A stretch of 40,723 nucleotides of DNA from an uncultured beta proteobacterium. GTDB lineage: Bacteria > Pseudomonadota > Gammaproteobacteria > Burkholderiales > Burkholderiaceae_C. Below, piece after piece: positions 1-6,957 of the stretch (position 1 is its first letter; each line of letters begins with the position of its first letter). The stretch spans positions 1 through 40,723 of the forward strand of contig CAIMSP010000021.1 of assembly GCA_903844215.1 (NCBI GenBank). Direction: 5' to 3'. The notes below the pieces were generated by a model. It saw nothing but the letters and a program-made list of their open reading frames with translations, ran no database searches and had not been told where the DNA came from. A program made the position numbers and the translations under genes.

Positions 1-466
1 GACTCGACGCCTTGGCGTGCATCAGGACGACGGATTCGGTCTCCAGGTGGTGTTTCAAATGGCCGAGAAAATTCTCCATCAATAGCTCCATGTCGGCCTT
101 GGTGGTCCTTTCGGTCACGGCGCTTACCAATTCATTTCCCAAGCCAAACAGACGTCGATGCTGGGCATCGAGCACAGGGTGTCCGCACTCGAAGGTGCTG
201 CTCCATGAAATGTGCAACGAGCCGTCGCTGGGGTGGTTGCCATCGGTCCAGTCCAGGACATTGATGCTGCCCCCGCTGGCCTTGAATTCCTTGCGGTAGC
301 GGTAGCGGTTGACCCATACCATGACGCCGGCCGCCACCAGGATGGCGCTGCTGATCGCGGTGAGCACCGTCGGCAAGGGGATCAGGATCATCAGGCCCAC
401 CCACACGTACAGGTGCGGGAGTGCCCGATACAACCAGTCGGGATAGTGGCTCTGCCATTTACTCAA
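1..466 (-). CDS. Membrane-anchored bacteriohemerythrin-like protein, partial
   Basis: The gene runs off the left edge, so the C-terminus is missing (155 codons visible). Residues about 18-52 are strongly hydrophobic, enough for one or two membrane segments, followed by an Arg/Lys-rich stretch (NRYRYRKEF). From about residue 85 the sequence matches a hemerythrin domain: a GHPVLDAQHRRLF segment (His96, His103), then HLKHHLETES (His139/140, Glu144) and His150. In this family such His and carboxylate residues bind a di-iron site that carries O2 or senses it. The membrane anchor suggests an O2 or redox sensor or store at the cytoplasmic membrane, which is inference. I chose the TTG at 464-466: an in-frame TGA lies six codons upstream, the nearby ATG (486-484) is in another frame that stops at once, and AGGA lies about 8 bases before the TTG. 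The remaining metal ligands would lie beyond the edge. Confidence 0.75.
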   Translation of the reverse strand, partial: MSKWQSHYPDWLYRALPHLYVWVGLMILIPLPTVLTAISSAILVAAGVMVWVNRYRYRKEFKASGGSINVLDWTDGNHPSDGSLHISWSSTFECGHPVLDAQHRRLFGLGNELVSAVTERTTKADMELLMENFLGHLKHHLETESVVLMHAKASS

Positions 467-704
467 GCGGATTCCTAGAATTCATTGTTTGACGTTTTCG
501 GACAATTCTAATTCCCAAATGGCAGTCGGCGCCAATATTACATGGCGCCGGATTTGGATGCACACAATCTCGGGAGAGGGGTTGGTTGGCAGCGCCTGGG
601 AGCGCGCCCAGCGCTGCTGCTTGGCGACATTGTTCGCGTGGCCAGGGAGATTTCTGCCGGGAATGATGTAATCAAATATGTAATTAAGAATCTAATATTG
701 ATCG

Positions 705-723
705 CGGCGCCGACGCGGCGCCG
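705..723 (-). terminator. Possible hairpin terminator after the chrA pair
   Basis: A 7-bp GC-only stem with a 5-base loop (CGGCGCC-N5-GGCGCCG) lies about 22 bases past the chrA stop codon. On the minus strand it is followed by an AT-rich stretch, not a true T-tract, so it is at best a weak terminator. The rest of 467-744 shows no gene or clear promoter; its ORFs lack domain signatures and ribosome binding sites. Confidence 0.3.
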
Positions 724-744
724 AATCCCGATCCGGATGCGCTG

Positions 745-1329
745 TCAGATCCAGCCAAACCAGCCCAGCAGCGCCCCGGCACCAAGCAGCCACAGCATGT
801 GGATTCGGGTGCGCCAGACCAGCAGCACACAGACCAGCGTCAAAGCCCACAGCGGCCAGTCCCGTGCGACTTGGTCGTGCGCGCTGGTGAGGATCCAACC
901 GGTGGCGATCAGCAGCGCCACCACGATCGGTGCGAGTCCGAGCTTGAAGGCGCGAACCGCGCGCAAATCGCGGTTGGCGTGACTCCAGCGCGCCGCCACG
1001 TAGGTCAGGGTGGCGCTGGGCAGCAGGATGCCGCTCATGGTCGCCAACATGCCCAGCAGACCTGCGGCCGCGCTGCCGGTGTTGAGGCCGACGTTCCAGC
1101 CCATGAGCGCGACAAACAACACATTCGGTCCGGGCGAAGCCTGGGCAATGGCGATGCTGGCGTTGAACTGCGCCTCGCTCAGCCAATGCTGCTGCACCAC
1201 CAGATAACGGTGCATGTCGGGCGCGGTCGTGATGGCACCCCCCACGGCCAGCAGCGACAGCGAGAGGAAGTGCAGGAACAGGCTGAACCAGTCGCCCAGG
1301 CTCAGCGTCAACTGTGCCACAGCCGTCAT
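745..1329 (-). CDS. chrA: Chromate transporter, second short chain
   Basis: This 194-residue, highly hydrophobic protein belongs to the chromate ion transporter (CHR) family, short-chain type. The family motif is seen as QASPGPNVLFVALMGW around residues 62-77, preceded by an amphipathic FSLFLHFLSLSLLAVGGA helix and followed by about five hydrophobic segments. Short CHR proteins occur as pairs of about 190 residues that together equal one long ChrA. The partner lies immediately upstream with an ATGA overlap (1326-1329), implying translational coupling and a heteromeric membrane transporter. The family exports chromate, but several members lack proven chromate activity, so the substrate is inferred from homology. 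The ATG at 1329 is chosen for the overlap; the open frame continues upstream only as a shadow of the partner gene. Confidence 0.88.
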   Translation of the reverse strand: MTAVAQLTLSLGDWFSLFLHFLSLSLLAVGGAITTAPDMHRYLVVQQHWLSEAQFNASIAIAQASPGPNVLFVALMGWNVGLNTGSAAAGLLGMLATMSGILLPSATLTYVAARWSHANRDLRAVRAFKLGLAPIVVALLIATGWILTSAHDQVARDWPLWALTLVCVLLVWRTRIHMLWLLGAGALLGWFGWI

Positions 1330-1892
1330 GCTTTGAGCTTCCGGTACGTCAGGGTGCTGGACAGGCCACCCAGGCCGAGCAAGACCCAGGACAGCGGCCA
1401 GTGCAGCAAGCCAATGGCGGCGAAGCACGCCAATCCCAAAGCGGTGCAAACCCGCACGCCCAAAGGGTTGGCCTTTAACGCGCCCAGCAGTCTGAACCCG
1501 GTGGCGGCGATCAACCCTGCCGCCACCGCCCCCATGCCGCGCAGCGCGCCGGCCACACCGGGGTGCTCGGCAAACTGCGCGTACACCAGCGCCAGGCACA
1601 GGACCACGAGCAGCGGCACCAGCAACATGCCCGCCAGCGCCGACAGCGCGCCCGTCAGCCCGAAGTAGCGGCCGCCGATCATCAGCGAGAGGTTCACCAC
1701 GTTGGGACCGGGCATGATTTGCGCGACGGCCCACTCCTCGACGAATTCCTCCTGCGTCATCCAGCGCTTCTTCTCGACGATCTCGCGCTGCACGATGGCC
1801 AGAACGCCGCCAAAGCCCTGCAGGGCGAGCAAGGTGAAGGAGACGAACAGATCGGTTCTGGATCGTGGTTGTGCTGGTGCGGGGGTGGCCAT
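1326..1892 (-). CDS. chrA: Chromate transporter, first short chain
   Basis: This 188-residue protein is the N-terminal half-equivalent of ChrA. It shows the hallmark FGGVLAIVQREIVEKKRWM segment (about residues 26-44), then EEFVEEWAVAQIMPGPNVVN with the conserved PGP motif, then repeated hydrophobic helices. It should sit in the inner membrane and work with the downstream short chain, with which it overlaps by four bases. The ATG at 1892 gives MATPAPAQPRSRTDLF, a short polar leader before the first helix; a longer upstream reading (to 2000) adds a basic, low-complexity stretch without family similarity. The GNAT gene ends 108 bases upstream on the same strand, so co-transcription is possible. 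No chrB-type regulator is adjacent, unlike many dedicated chromate-resistance loci, so a housekeeping role is as likely as resistance. Confidence 0.88.
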   Translation of the reverse strand: MATPAPAQPRSRTDLFVSFTLLALQGFGGVLAIVQREIVEKKRWMTQEEFVEEWAVAQIMPGPNVVNLSLMIGGRYFGLTGALSALAGMLLVPLLVVLCLALVYAQFAEHPGVAGALRGMGAVAAGLIAATGFRLLGALKANPLGVRVCTALGLACFAAIGLLHWPLSWVLLGLGGLSSTLTYRKLKA

Positions 1893-2000
1893 GGCGGCAT
1901 TATCCGGGGCGAAATCGCTCGGGCCGCGCCGAGGGAGAATTTTCCTGGACGCCAAGGCGCGCGCCCAAGTCATGAAACCCGGCTCGGCTGCGCCCGGCAA

Positions 2001-2495
2001 CTACAGGGCTCGCTCCCAGGTCTCGCTCACGAGATCGCAGCCAAAGCCATGGTAGGGCTCGCTTTGCACCAGCTTGAAGCCGCGCTTGGCGTAGATAGCG
2101 CGTGCCACAGTGAGGTTGCTGTGCGTCCACAGGACCATGCTTTGGTAGCCACGGGCTTGCGCGAAGCCAATGCATTCGTCCGTCAGGCGCGCCCCCAGTC
2201 CTTGGCCACGGGCCTCGGGGGTGAGCAGCAGCAGGCGCAGTTGCGCCTGCGTGGCGCTCTTCTTCACCACGAACACCGAACCCACGCGCTGGCCGTCGAT
2301 TTCGGCGATCCAGCCCCGCTCCCAGCCGGGATCGTGCTGGGCCAGCATCTTCGCCACAATGTCGGCCACGAGCACTTCAAACTCGCTGTTCCAGCCATGG
2401 TCGCGCAGGTATTGCGCGCCGTGCTGGCGCACCACCCAATCCATGTCGGCTGGGAGCGCCTCGCGCAACACCACGTTGGATCGACTCAGGTCCAT
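2001..2495 (-). CDS. GNAT family N-acetyltransferase
   Basis: This 164-residue protein has the single-domain GNAT fold. The acetyl-CoA pyrophosphate-binding motif A is seen as LLTPEARGQGLGARLTDECI (about residues 90-109; R/Q-x-x-G-x-G/A pattern), preceded by the beta-strand QLRLLLL and followed by WTHSNLTVARAIYAKRGF, the usual C-terminal helix-strand element. Such enzymes move an acetyl group from acetyl-CoA to an amine; the acceptor cannot be predicted. The sequence resembles the acetyltransferase half of MarR-GNAT fusion proteins, but no MarR domain precedes it. It starts 34 bases after the stop of the FabG-like gene on the same strand, suggesting a shared transcript. A first ATG at 2495 fits the usual start of the domain. 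Confidence 0.85.
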   Translation of the reverse strand: MDLSRSNVVLREALPADMDWVVRQHGAQYLRDHGWNSEFEVLVADIVAKMLAQHDPGWERGWIAEIDGQRVGSVFVVKKSATQAQLRLLLLTPEARGQGLGARLTDECIGFAQARGYQSMVLWTHSNLTVARAIYAKRGFKLVQSEPYHGFGCDLVSETWERAL

Positions 2496-2529
2496 TGGGC
2501 CGGATGCAGAACGCGGGCCGGGTTCGGCC

Positions 2530-3294
2530 TCAAACCGTCAAGCCGCCCGAGACTTCGATCACGGCGCCGTTGATGTAGCTGGCTTCGTCGCTGGCGAGAA
2601 ACGCATAGACGTTGGCAATCTCTTCGGGCTGACCGAGTCGGCGCAAGGGAACACGGTGCTCCATTTCGGTGATGACTTTTTCCGGGATGCTCGACAGAAT
2701 CGGCGTGGCGATGAAGCCCGGTGCCACGGCATTCACGCGCACGCCCTTGGGTCCGAGTTCGCGGCTCCAGGTCTTGGTGAAACCGATGACGCCAAACTTG
2801 GTCGCCGCGTAGTTGGTCTGGCCAAAGTTGCCGTAGATGCCGACCACGGACGACGCGTTCAGGATCACGCCGCTGCCCTGCGCCACCATGCCGTCGGCCA
2901 CGGCCTGGGCGCAATGGAACACGCCGCGCAGGTTCACGTCGATGACTTTGTCGAATTGCTCCAGCGTCATCTTCTGCAGCCGCGCGTCCTGGGTGATGCC
3001 GGCGTTGTTCACGAGCACGTCGATGCGGCCAAATTGCGCCGTGACCTGGGCCACCACGGCGTCCACGCCGCTGCGTTTCGTCACGTCCATGACAAAGCCC
3101 TGCGCCTGGGCACCCAGGGCCTGGCATTGGGCCACGGTCGCGTCCACAGCCGCCTGCTTGAGGTCGCAGACGATGACGATCGCCCCTTCGCGCGCAAACT
3201 TCAGCGCGGTGGCCAGGCCAATGCCTTGCGCGGCGCCGGTGATGAGGCTGACTTTGTTGAGCAGACGCCGGGAGTTGGAAGCGATTTCAGACAT
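2530..3294 (-). CDS. SDR-family 3-oxoacyl-ACP reductase-like oxidoreductase
   Basis: This 254-residue classical short-chain dehydrogenase/reductase closely resembles FabG. Visible motifs are the cofactor-binding TGAAQGIG (residues 19-26), NNAG (96-99), and the catalytic Ser149, Tyr162 and Lys166 (NYAATK), followed by a typical PGFIATPI lid and a C-terminal GGLTV. Asp44 after the second beta-strand (VCDLK) argues for NAD(H) rather than NADP(H), by the usual SDR rule. FabG-like enzymes reduce 3-oxoacyl thioesters in fatty acid or PHB metabolism. Because the gene stands apart from any fab cluster, it is probably an accessory paralogue; a dehydrogenase acting on another hydroxyacyl substrate is equally possible. 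The start at 3294 lacks a strong Shine-Dalgarno sequence. Confidence 0.87.
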   Translation of the reverse strand: MSEIASNSRRLLNKVSLITGAAQGIGLATALKFAREGAIVIVCDLKQAAVDATVAQCQALGAQAQGFVMDVTKRSGVDAVVAQVTAQFGRIDVLVNNAGITQDARLQKMTLEQFDKVIDVNLRGVFHCAQAVADGMVAQGSGVILNASSVVGIYGNFGQTNYAATKFGVIGFTKTWSRELGPKGVRVNAVAPGFIATPILSSIPEKVITEMEHRVPLRRLGQPEEIANVYAFLASDEASYINGAVIEVSGGLTV

Positions 3295-3465
3295 GGGAGG
3301 GGTACTTTGGGTGGTGAGCCGCGGGATTCGAGGCGTTCACGTCCAGTGTAGTTCGCCAGCGATTCGCCAAACTTGCGCCCGCAGTGGCCGCACCGGTGTT
3401 TCTTCGCTGTCCTTGACCTGGCGCAATCGAGCTGACCCCAAATGCCGCTTCCGCAAGCCCAAGCA

Positions 3466-3514
3466 GTTGAGGACAGAGCACGCGCACTGCGTGTCGCTTT
3501 GGCCTGTCCCGCAA
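3466..3514 (+). repeat. Dispersed hairpin repeat, copy 1
   Basis: This 49-base segment matches 31401-31449 at 43 positions. Its core is a 5-bp hairpin CACGC (3479-3483) / GCGTG (3489-3493) with loop GCACT, enclosed by GGACAG (3471-3476) / CTGTCC (3504-3509). It lies four bases past the aldehyde dehydrogenase stop codon. The shared core suggests a REP-like mobile non-coding element. Confidence 0.75.
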
Positions 3515-3518
3515 GCTA

Positions 3519-4916
3519 TCAGGCGATCTTCTTCATCCAGTACAGCATGGTTTCGGTGAACTTCCCGTAGGGCGGGAACAACAGCGCCGAACCCGACAGG
3601 CGCGACTGAATGAAGACCGGTTTTTCCTTGGTGAACAGCTTGAAGCCATAGTCGCCATGGTAGGCGCCGCTGCCGCTGGGGCCGACGCCGCCGCAGGGCA
3701 GGTTGCTCTGGACGAAGTGCAGCAGCGTGTCGTTCACCGTGACGCCGCCCGACGTGGTCTGGCGCAGCACCCGGTCGATGTCGGCCGCGTTGTGCCCGAA
3801 ATAGTACAGCGCCAGCGGCCGAGGATGGGCGTTCACATAGGCGATGGCCTCGTCGAGCGATTCACAACTCAGCACCGGCAGGACCGGGCCGAAGATCTCC
3901 TCCTGCATCACGCTCATGCCGTCGTTCACCTGCGACAGGATCGTGGGTCGCAGCTTGCGCGTTTGCGGGTCCGCCGCTTCTTGCGCCGGGTTGACTTCAA
4001 AGAAGCGTGCCCCCTTGGCGCGCGCATCCGCGATCAGGCCCTGCAGGCGCGCATAGTGGCGCGGGCTGGCGATGCTGGTGTAGTCGGGATTGTTCTCCAG
4101 CGTTGGGTAGAGTTCGGCCACGGCCTTGGCGTAGGCGTGGGCGAAGTCGTCGAAGCGGGCATTTGGCAGCAGCACGTAGTCGGGGGCAATGCAGGTCTGA
4201 CCGGCGTTGAGCAGTTTGCCCGAAGCGATCTTTTTCGCGACCGCCTGCAGGTCGGCGTCGGCGCCCACGATGACCGGCGATTTGCCGCCCAACTCCAGCG
4301 TCACCGGCGTCAGATTGGCGCCCGCAGCGGTCGCCACGTGGCGACCCACGGCCGTGGAGCCGGTAAAAAACAGGTGATCGAACGGCAGCGCGGAAAAGGC
4401 GCGCCCAACCTCGGCGTCACCGGTCACGACGGCGAATTCTTCGCGGGAGAAGCGTTCGGCCAGGATCTCGGCGAGCAGATCCGAGAACCTGGGTGTGAGC
4501 TCGCTGGGCTTGAGCATGACCCGGTTGCCCGCCGCCAGCGCCGCCACGGCGGGAACGATGGCCAGTTGCAGCGGGTAGTTCCAGGGACTGATGATGCCCA
4601 CCACGCCCAGCGGCTGCGGCAGGATGCGACTCGAGCCCGGCAGAAAGTGCAGGGCCGTGGCCACGCGCCGGGGTTTCATCCAGCGTTTCAGATGCTTTTG
4701 CGTGTGCGCAAGATCGCTCAGCAGGATGAAGGATTCGGCGATCAGCGTCTCGTGCCGCGAGCGCTGGCCGAAGTCGGCGCTGATGGCCTGGGCCATGCGC
4801 TCCTCGTGCTTTTGCATCAGGGCCTTGAGTCGTGCCAGCCGATCCAGGCGCGCGCCAAGATCAGGAAAACTGTCTTGCGCGAAGGCCGCGCGTTGCTGCT
4901 CAAAAAGGGTTTTCAT
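3519..4916 (-). CDS. Coniferyl-aldehyde-type aldehyde dehydrogenase
   Basis: This 465-residue NAD(P)-dependent aldehyde dehydrogenase oxidises an aldehyde to its carboxylate. Visible landmarks are SPWNYPLQLAI (about 110-120), the cofactor motif FTGSTAVG (184-191), the catalytic Glu208 in LELGGKSP and the catalytic Cys242 in GQTCIAPDY, followed by EEIFGPVLPVL. The GQTCIAPDY context and the short length (about 460-480 instead of 490-500 residues) fit the coniferyl aldehyde dehydrogenase (CalB) and fatty-aldehyde class rather than betaine-aldehyde or succinate-semialdehyde enzymes. The C-terminal sequence (SALLFPPYGKFTETMLYWMK) is hydrophobic and basic and may touch the membrane, as in fatty-aldehyde members. 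The true substrate is uncertain. It begins 82 bases after the rho stop on the same strand, where no clear terminator is visible. Confidence 0.88.
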   Translation of the reverse strand: MKTLFEQQRAAFAQDSFPDLGARLDRLARLKALMQKHEERMAQAISADFGQRSRHETLIAESFILLSDLAHTQKHLKRWMKPRRVATALHFLPGSSRILPQPLGVVGIISPWNYPLQLAIVPAVAALAAGNRVMLKPSELTPRFSDLLAEILAERFSREEFAVVTGDAEVGRAFSALPFDHLFFTGSTAVGRHVATAAGANLTPVTLELGGKSPVIVGADADLQAVAKKIASGKLLNAGQTCIAPDYVLLPNARFDDFAHAYAKAVAELYPTLENNPDYTSIASPRHYARLQGLIADARAKGARFFEVNPAQEAADPQTRKLRPTILSQVNDGMSVMQEEIFGPVLPVLSCESLDEAIAYVNAHPRPLALYYFGHNAADIDRVLRQTTSGGVTVNDTLLHFVQSNLPCGGVGPSGSGAYHGDYGFKLFTKEKPVFIQSRLSGSALLFPPYGKFTETMLYWMKKIA

Positions 4917-4998
4917 GGGCGAACGATAACCGAAATCGAACGCCCCCGCAGCCTCAACCCCAGCCGTCTGCCGCGCGCGGGCGAGGCAGCAAAAAGAC

Positions 4999-6264
4999 TT
5001 AGCCGCCGCGGCGCATCATCTCGAAGAACTCGTTGTTCGTCTTCGTGGCCTTCATCTGCTTGAGCACCATTTCCATGGCTTCGATTTCGTCCATGTTGTA
5101 CATGAACTGGCGCAGGATGCGCGTCTTTTGCAGAATGTCCGGAGCCAGCAGCAGTTCCTCGCGGCGCGTGCCGCTGCGGTTGAGTTGGATCGATGGGAAC
5201 ACGCGCTTTTCGTACAAGCGGCGGTCCAGGTGGATTTCCGAATTGCCCGTGCCCTTGAACTCTTCGAAGATCACTTCGTCCATGCGGCTGCCGGTGTCGA
5301 TCAACGCGGTGCCGATGATGGTGAGCGAGCCGCCTTCTTCGACGTTGCGCGCGGCGCCCAGGAAACGCTTGGGGCGTTGCAGTGCATTCGAGTCCACGCC
5401 GCCGGTCAGGACCTTGCCCGACGAGGGCACGACGTTGTTGTAGGCGCGTGCCAGACGCGTGATCGAGTCCAGCAGGATGACCACGTCTTTTTTCAGTTCG
5501 ACCAGGCGCTTGGCGCGCTCGATCACCATTTCTGCGACGTGCACGTGGCGTGCGGCGGGCTCGTCAAAGGTCGAGGCAATCACCTCGCCCTTGACGGTGC
5601 GCTGCATTTCCGTCACTTCTTCCGGGCGCTCGTCCACCAGCAGCACCATCATGTAGATGTCGGGGTAGTTGGCCGAGATGGCGTGTGCGATGTGCTGCAT
5701 CATCACCGTCTTGCCGCTCTTGGGCGGCGCCACCAGCAGGGCGCGCTGGCCCTTGCCGATCGGGGCAATGATGTCGATGATGCGTCCGGTGATGTTCTCT
5801 TCGGTCTTGACGTTGTCGCGCTCGAGTTTCATCTGCACATTGGGAAACAGCGGCGTCAGATTCTCGAACATCACCTTGTGCTTGTTCTCTTCGGGCCCAC
5901 CACCGTTGACCTTGTCGAGCTTGTTCAACGCAAAGTAGCGCTCGCCGTCCTTGGGTGTGCGCACCTCGCCTTCGATCATGTCGCCGGTGTGCAGATTGAA
6001 GCGGCGCACCTGGCTCGGGCTGATGTAGATGTCGTCGGTAGAAGCGGTGTAGCTGGTGTCCGGGCTGCGCAAAAAACCGAAACCGTCGGGCAGGATTTCC
6101 AGCACCCCGTCGGCAATGATTTGCTCGCCGGTGCGGGCGCGCTTCTTGATGATGGCAAACATCAACTCCTGCTTGCGCATGCGGCCGGTGTTTTCAATCT
6201 CAAGCTCTTCAGCCTGTTTCAGGACTTCGGAGACGTGCAGTGCCTTGAGTTCGTTTAAGTGCAT
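4999..6264 (-). CDS. rho: Transcription termination factor Rho
   Basis: This 421-residue hexameric RNA helicase ends transcription at C-rich, unstructured RNA; E. coli Rho has 419 residues. In order it shows an N-terminal helix bundle (MHLNELKAL, residues 1-45), the cold-shock-like RNA-binding domain with GFGFLR (61-66), the Walker A motif APPKSGKT (179-186), Walker B VVILLDS (261-267), the Q-loop region [15 protein letters not shown] (286-300) and the C-terminal coupling region. I chose the ATG at 6264 because it gives the canonical MHLNELK start; the longer reading adds a Pro-rich leader without similarity. The space up to the trxA terminator (6265-6420) would be a long 5' leader, consistent with known rho autoregulation by attenuation. 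In related genomes rpmE often follows rho; here an aldehyde dehydrogenase does. Confidence 0.98.
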   Translation of the reverse strand: MHLNELKALHVSEVLKQAEELEIENTGRMRKQELMFAIIKKRARTGEQIIADGVLEILPDGFGFLRSPDTSYTASTDDIYISPSQVRRFNLHTGDMIEGEVRTPKDGERYFALNKLDKVNGGGPEENKHKVMFENLTPLFPNVQMKLERDNVKTEENITGRIIDIIAPIGKGQRALLVAPPKSGKTVMMQHIAHAISANYPDIYMMVLLVDERPEEVTEMQRTVKGEVIASTFDEPAARHVHVAEMVIERAKRLVELKKDVVILLDSITRLARAYNNVVPSSGKVLTGGVDSNALQRPKRFLGAARNVEEGGSLTIIGTALIDTGSRMDEVIFEEFKGTGNSEIHLDRRLYEKRVFPSIQLNRSGTRREELLLAPDILQKTRILRQFMYNMDEIEAMEMVLKQMKATKTNNEFFEMMRRGG

Positions 6265-6422
6265 GGGATGAAGCCCGTGGGGCCGTATGGAGTGAATCCG
6301 AAAGGGATGAAACGAGAGGAGCCGGGGGGAGGGTGGAAGCCAGGCGGTAGGGGCCTGAACTGCCGGGAACTCGAACCGCCGGGCTGGGGTGCCCAACGGT
6401 GAACTGCGCGAATTATGACAGG

Positions 6423-6458
6423 AAAAAAAACCGTCGGGTTACGCCACGCTAACCCGAC
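6423..6458 (-). terminator. Rho-independent terminator of trxA
   Basis: A perfect 9-bp stem (GTCGGGTTA 6433-6441 with TAACCCGAC 6450-6458) and an 8-base loop are followed on the minus strand by eight consecutive T residues (6430-6423). It begins 12 bases beyond the trxA stop codon. It separates trxA from rho, so rho needs its own promoter in 6265-6420 or depends on read-through. Confidence 0.93.
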
Positions 6459-6470
6459 ACGGGACGGGTA

Positions 6471-6803
6471 TCAGGCCAATTGCTCGTCGATGAAGGCGCT
6501 CATCTGCGCCTTGCTCATGGCGCCGACCTTGGTGGCGCTGAGCTGTCCGCCCTTGAACACCATCAGCGTGGGGATGCCGCGAATGCCGAACTTGGCCGGG
6601 ATGTCGCGGTTCTCGTCGACGTTCATCTTGGTGATCTGCAGCTTGCCGTCGTAGGCCAGCGCGAGCTCGTCCAGGATCGGTGCAATGCCTTTGCATGGGC
6701 CGCACCATTCGGCCCAGTAATCGACCAGAACCGGCTTGTCGGACTTCAAGACGTCGGCGTCAAACGTGGCGTCGGTGGTATGTGTGATCAGGTCGCTGGC
6801 CAT
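6471..6803 (-). CDS. trxA: Thioredoxin 1
   Basis: This 110-residue cytoplasmic thioredoxin is a protein disulfide reductant and electron donor to ribonucleotide reductase and others. The active site [10 protein letters not shown] places the redox cysteines at residues 34 and 37. The buried Asp (VLVDYW) and the cis-proline loop ([12 protein letters not shown]) are also present. Length and sequence are typical of TrxA. The ATG at 6803 is preceded by CCAAGGAGCC, a strong ribosome binding site; the upstream ATG that would give 121 residues lacks one and adds a non-family extension. A strong terminator follows the gene. It is transcribed divergently from the nuclease gene at 6958, with 154 bases between their start codons. 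Confidence 0.97.
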   Translation of the reverse strand: MASDLITHTTDATFDADVLKSDKPVLVDYWAEWCGPCKGIAPILDELALAYDGKLQITKMNVDENRDIPAKFGIRGIPTLMVFKGGQLSATKVGAMSKAQMSAFIDEQLA

Positions 6804-6957
6804 GATGGCTCCTTGGTAAGTGGGTGTTGGCGCCAAGCTTCAGGCTCGGGCCGCTGCGCGTCGCGGGTCATGAAAGAGGGGGTCTTGCACGTTAAAGTCG
6901 GGGCATTGTGACATACCGCCCACCGCTTTCTGCCCTCGCGCGCTACGCTTCGCCACT

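Noticed and set aside
565..590. Second REP-like fragment (CGGGAGAGGGGTTGG) near the left end
   Set aside because: Only about 15 bases resemble the repeat and there is no hairpin partner; chance similarity is likely.
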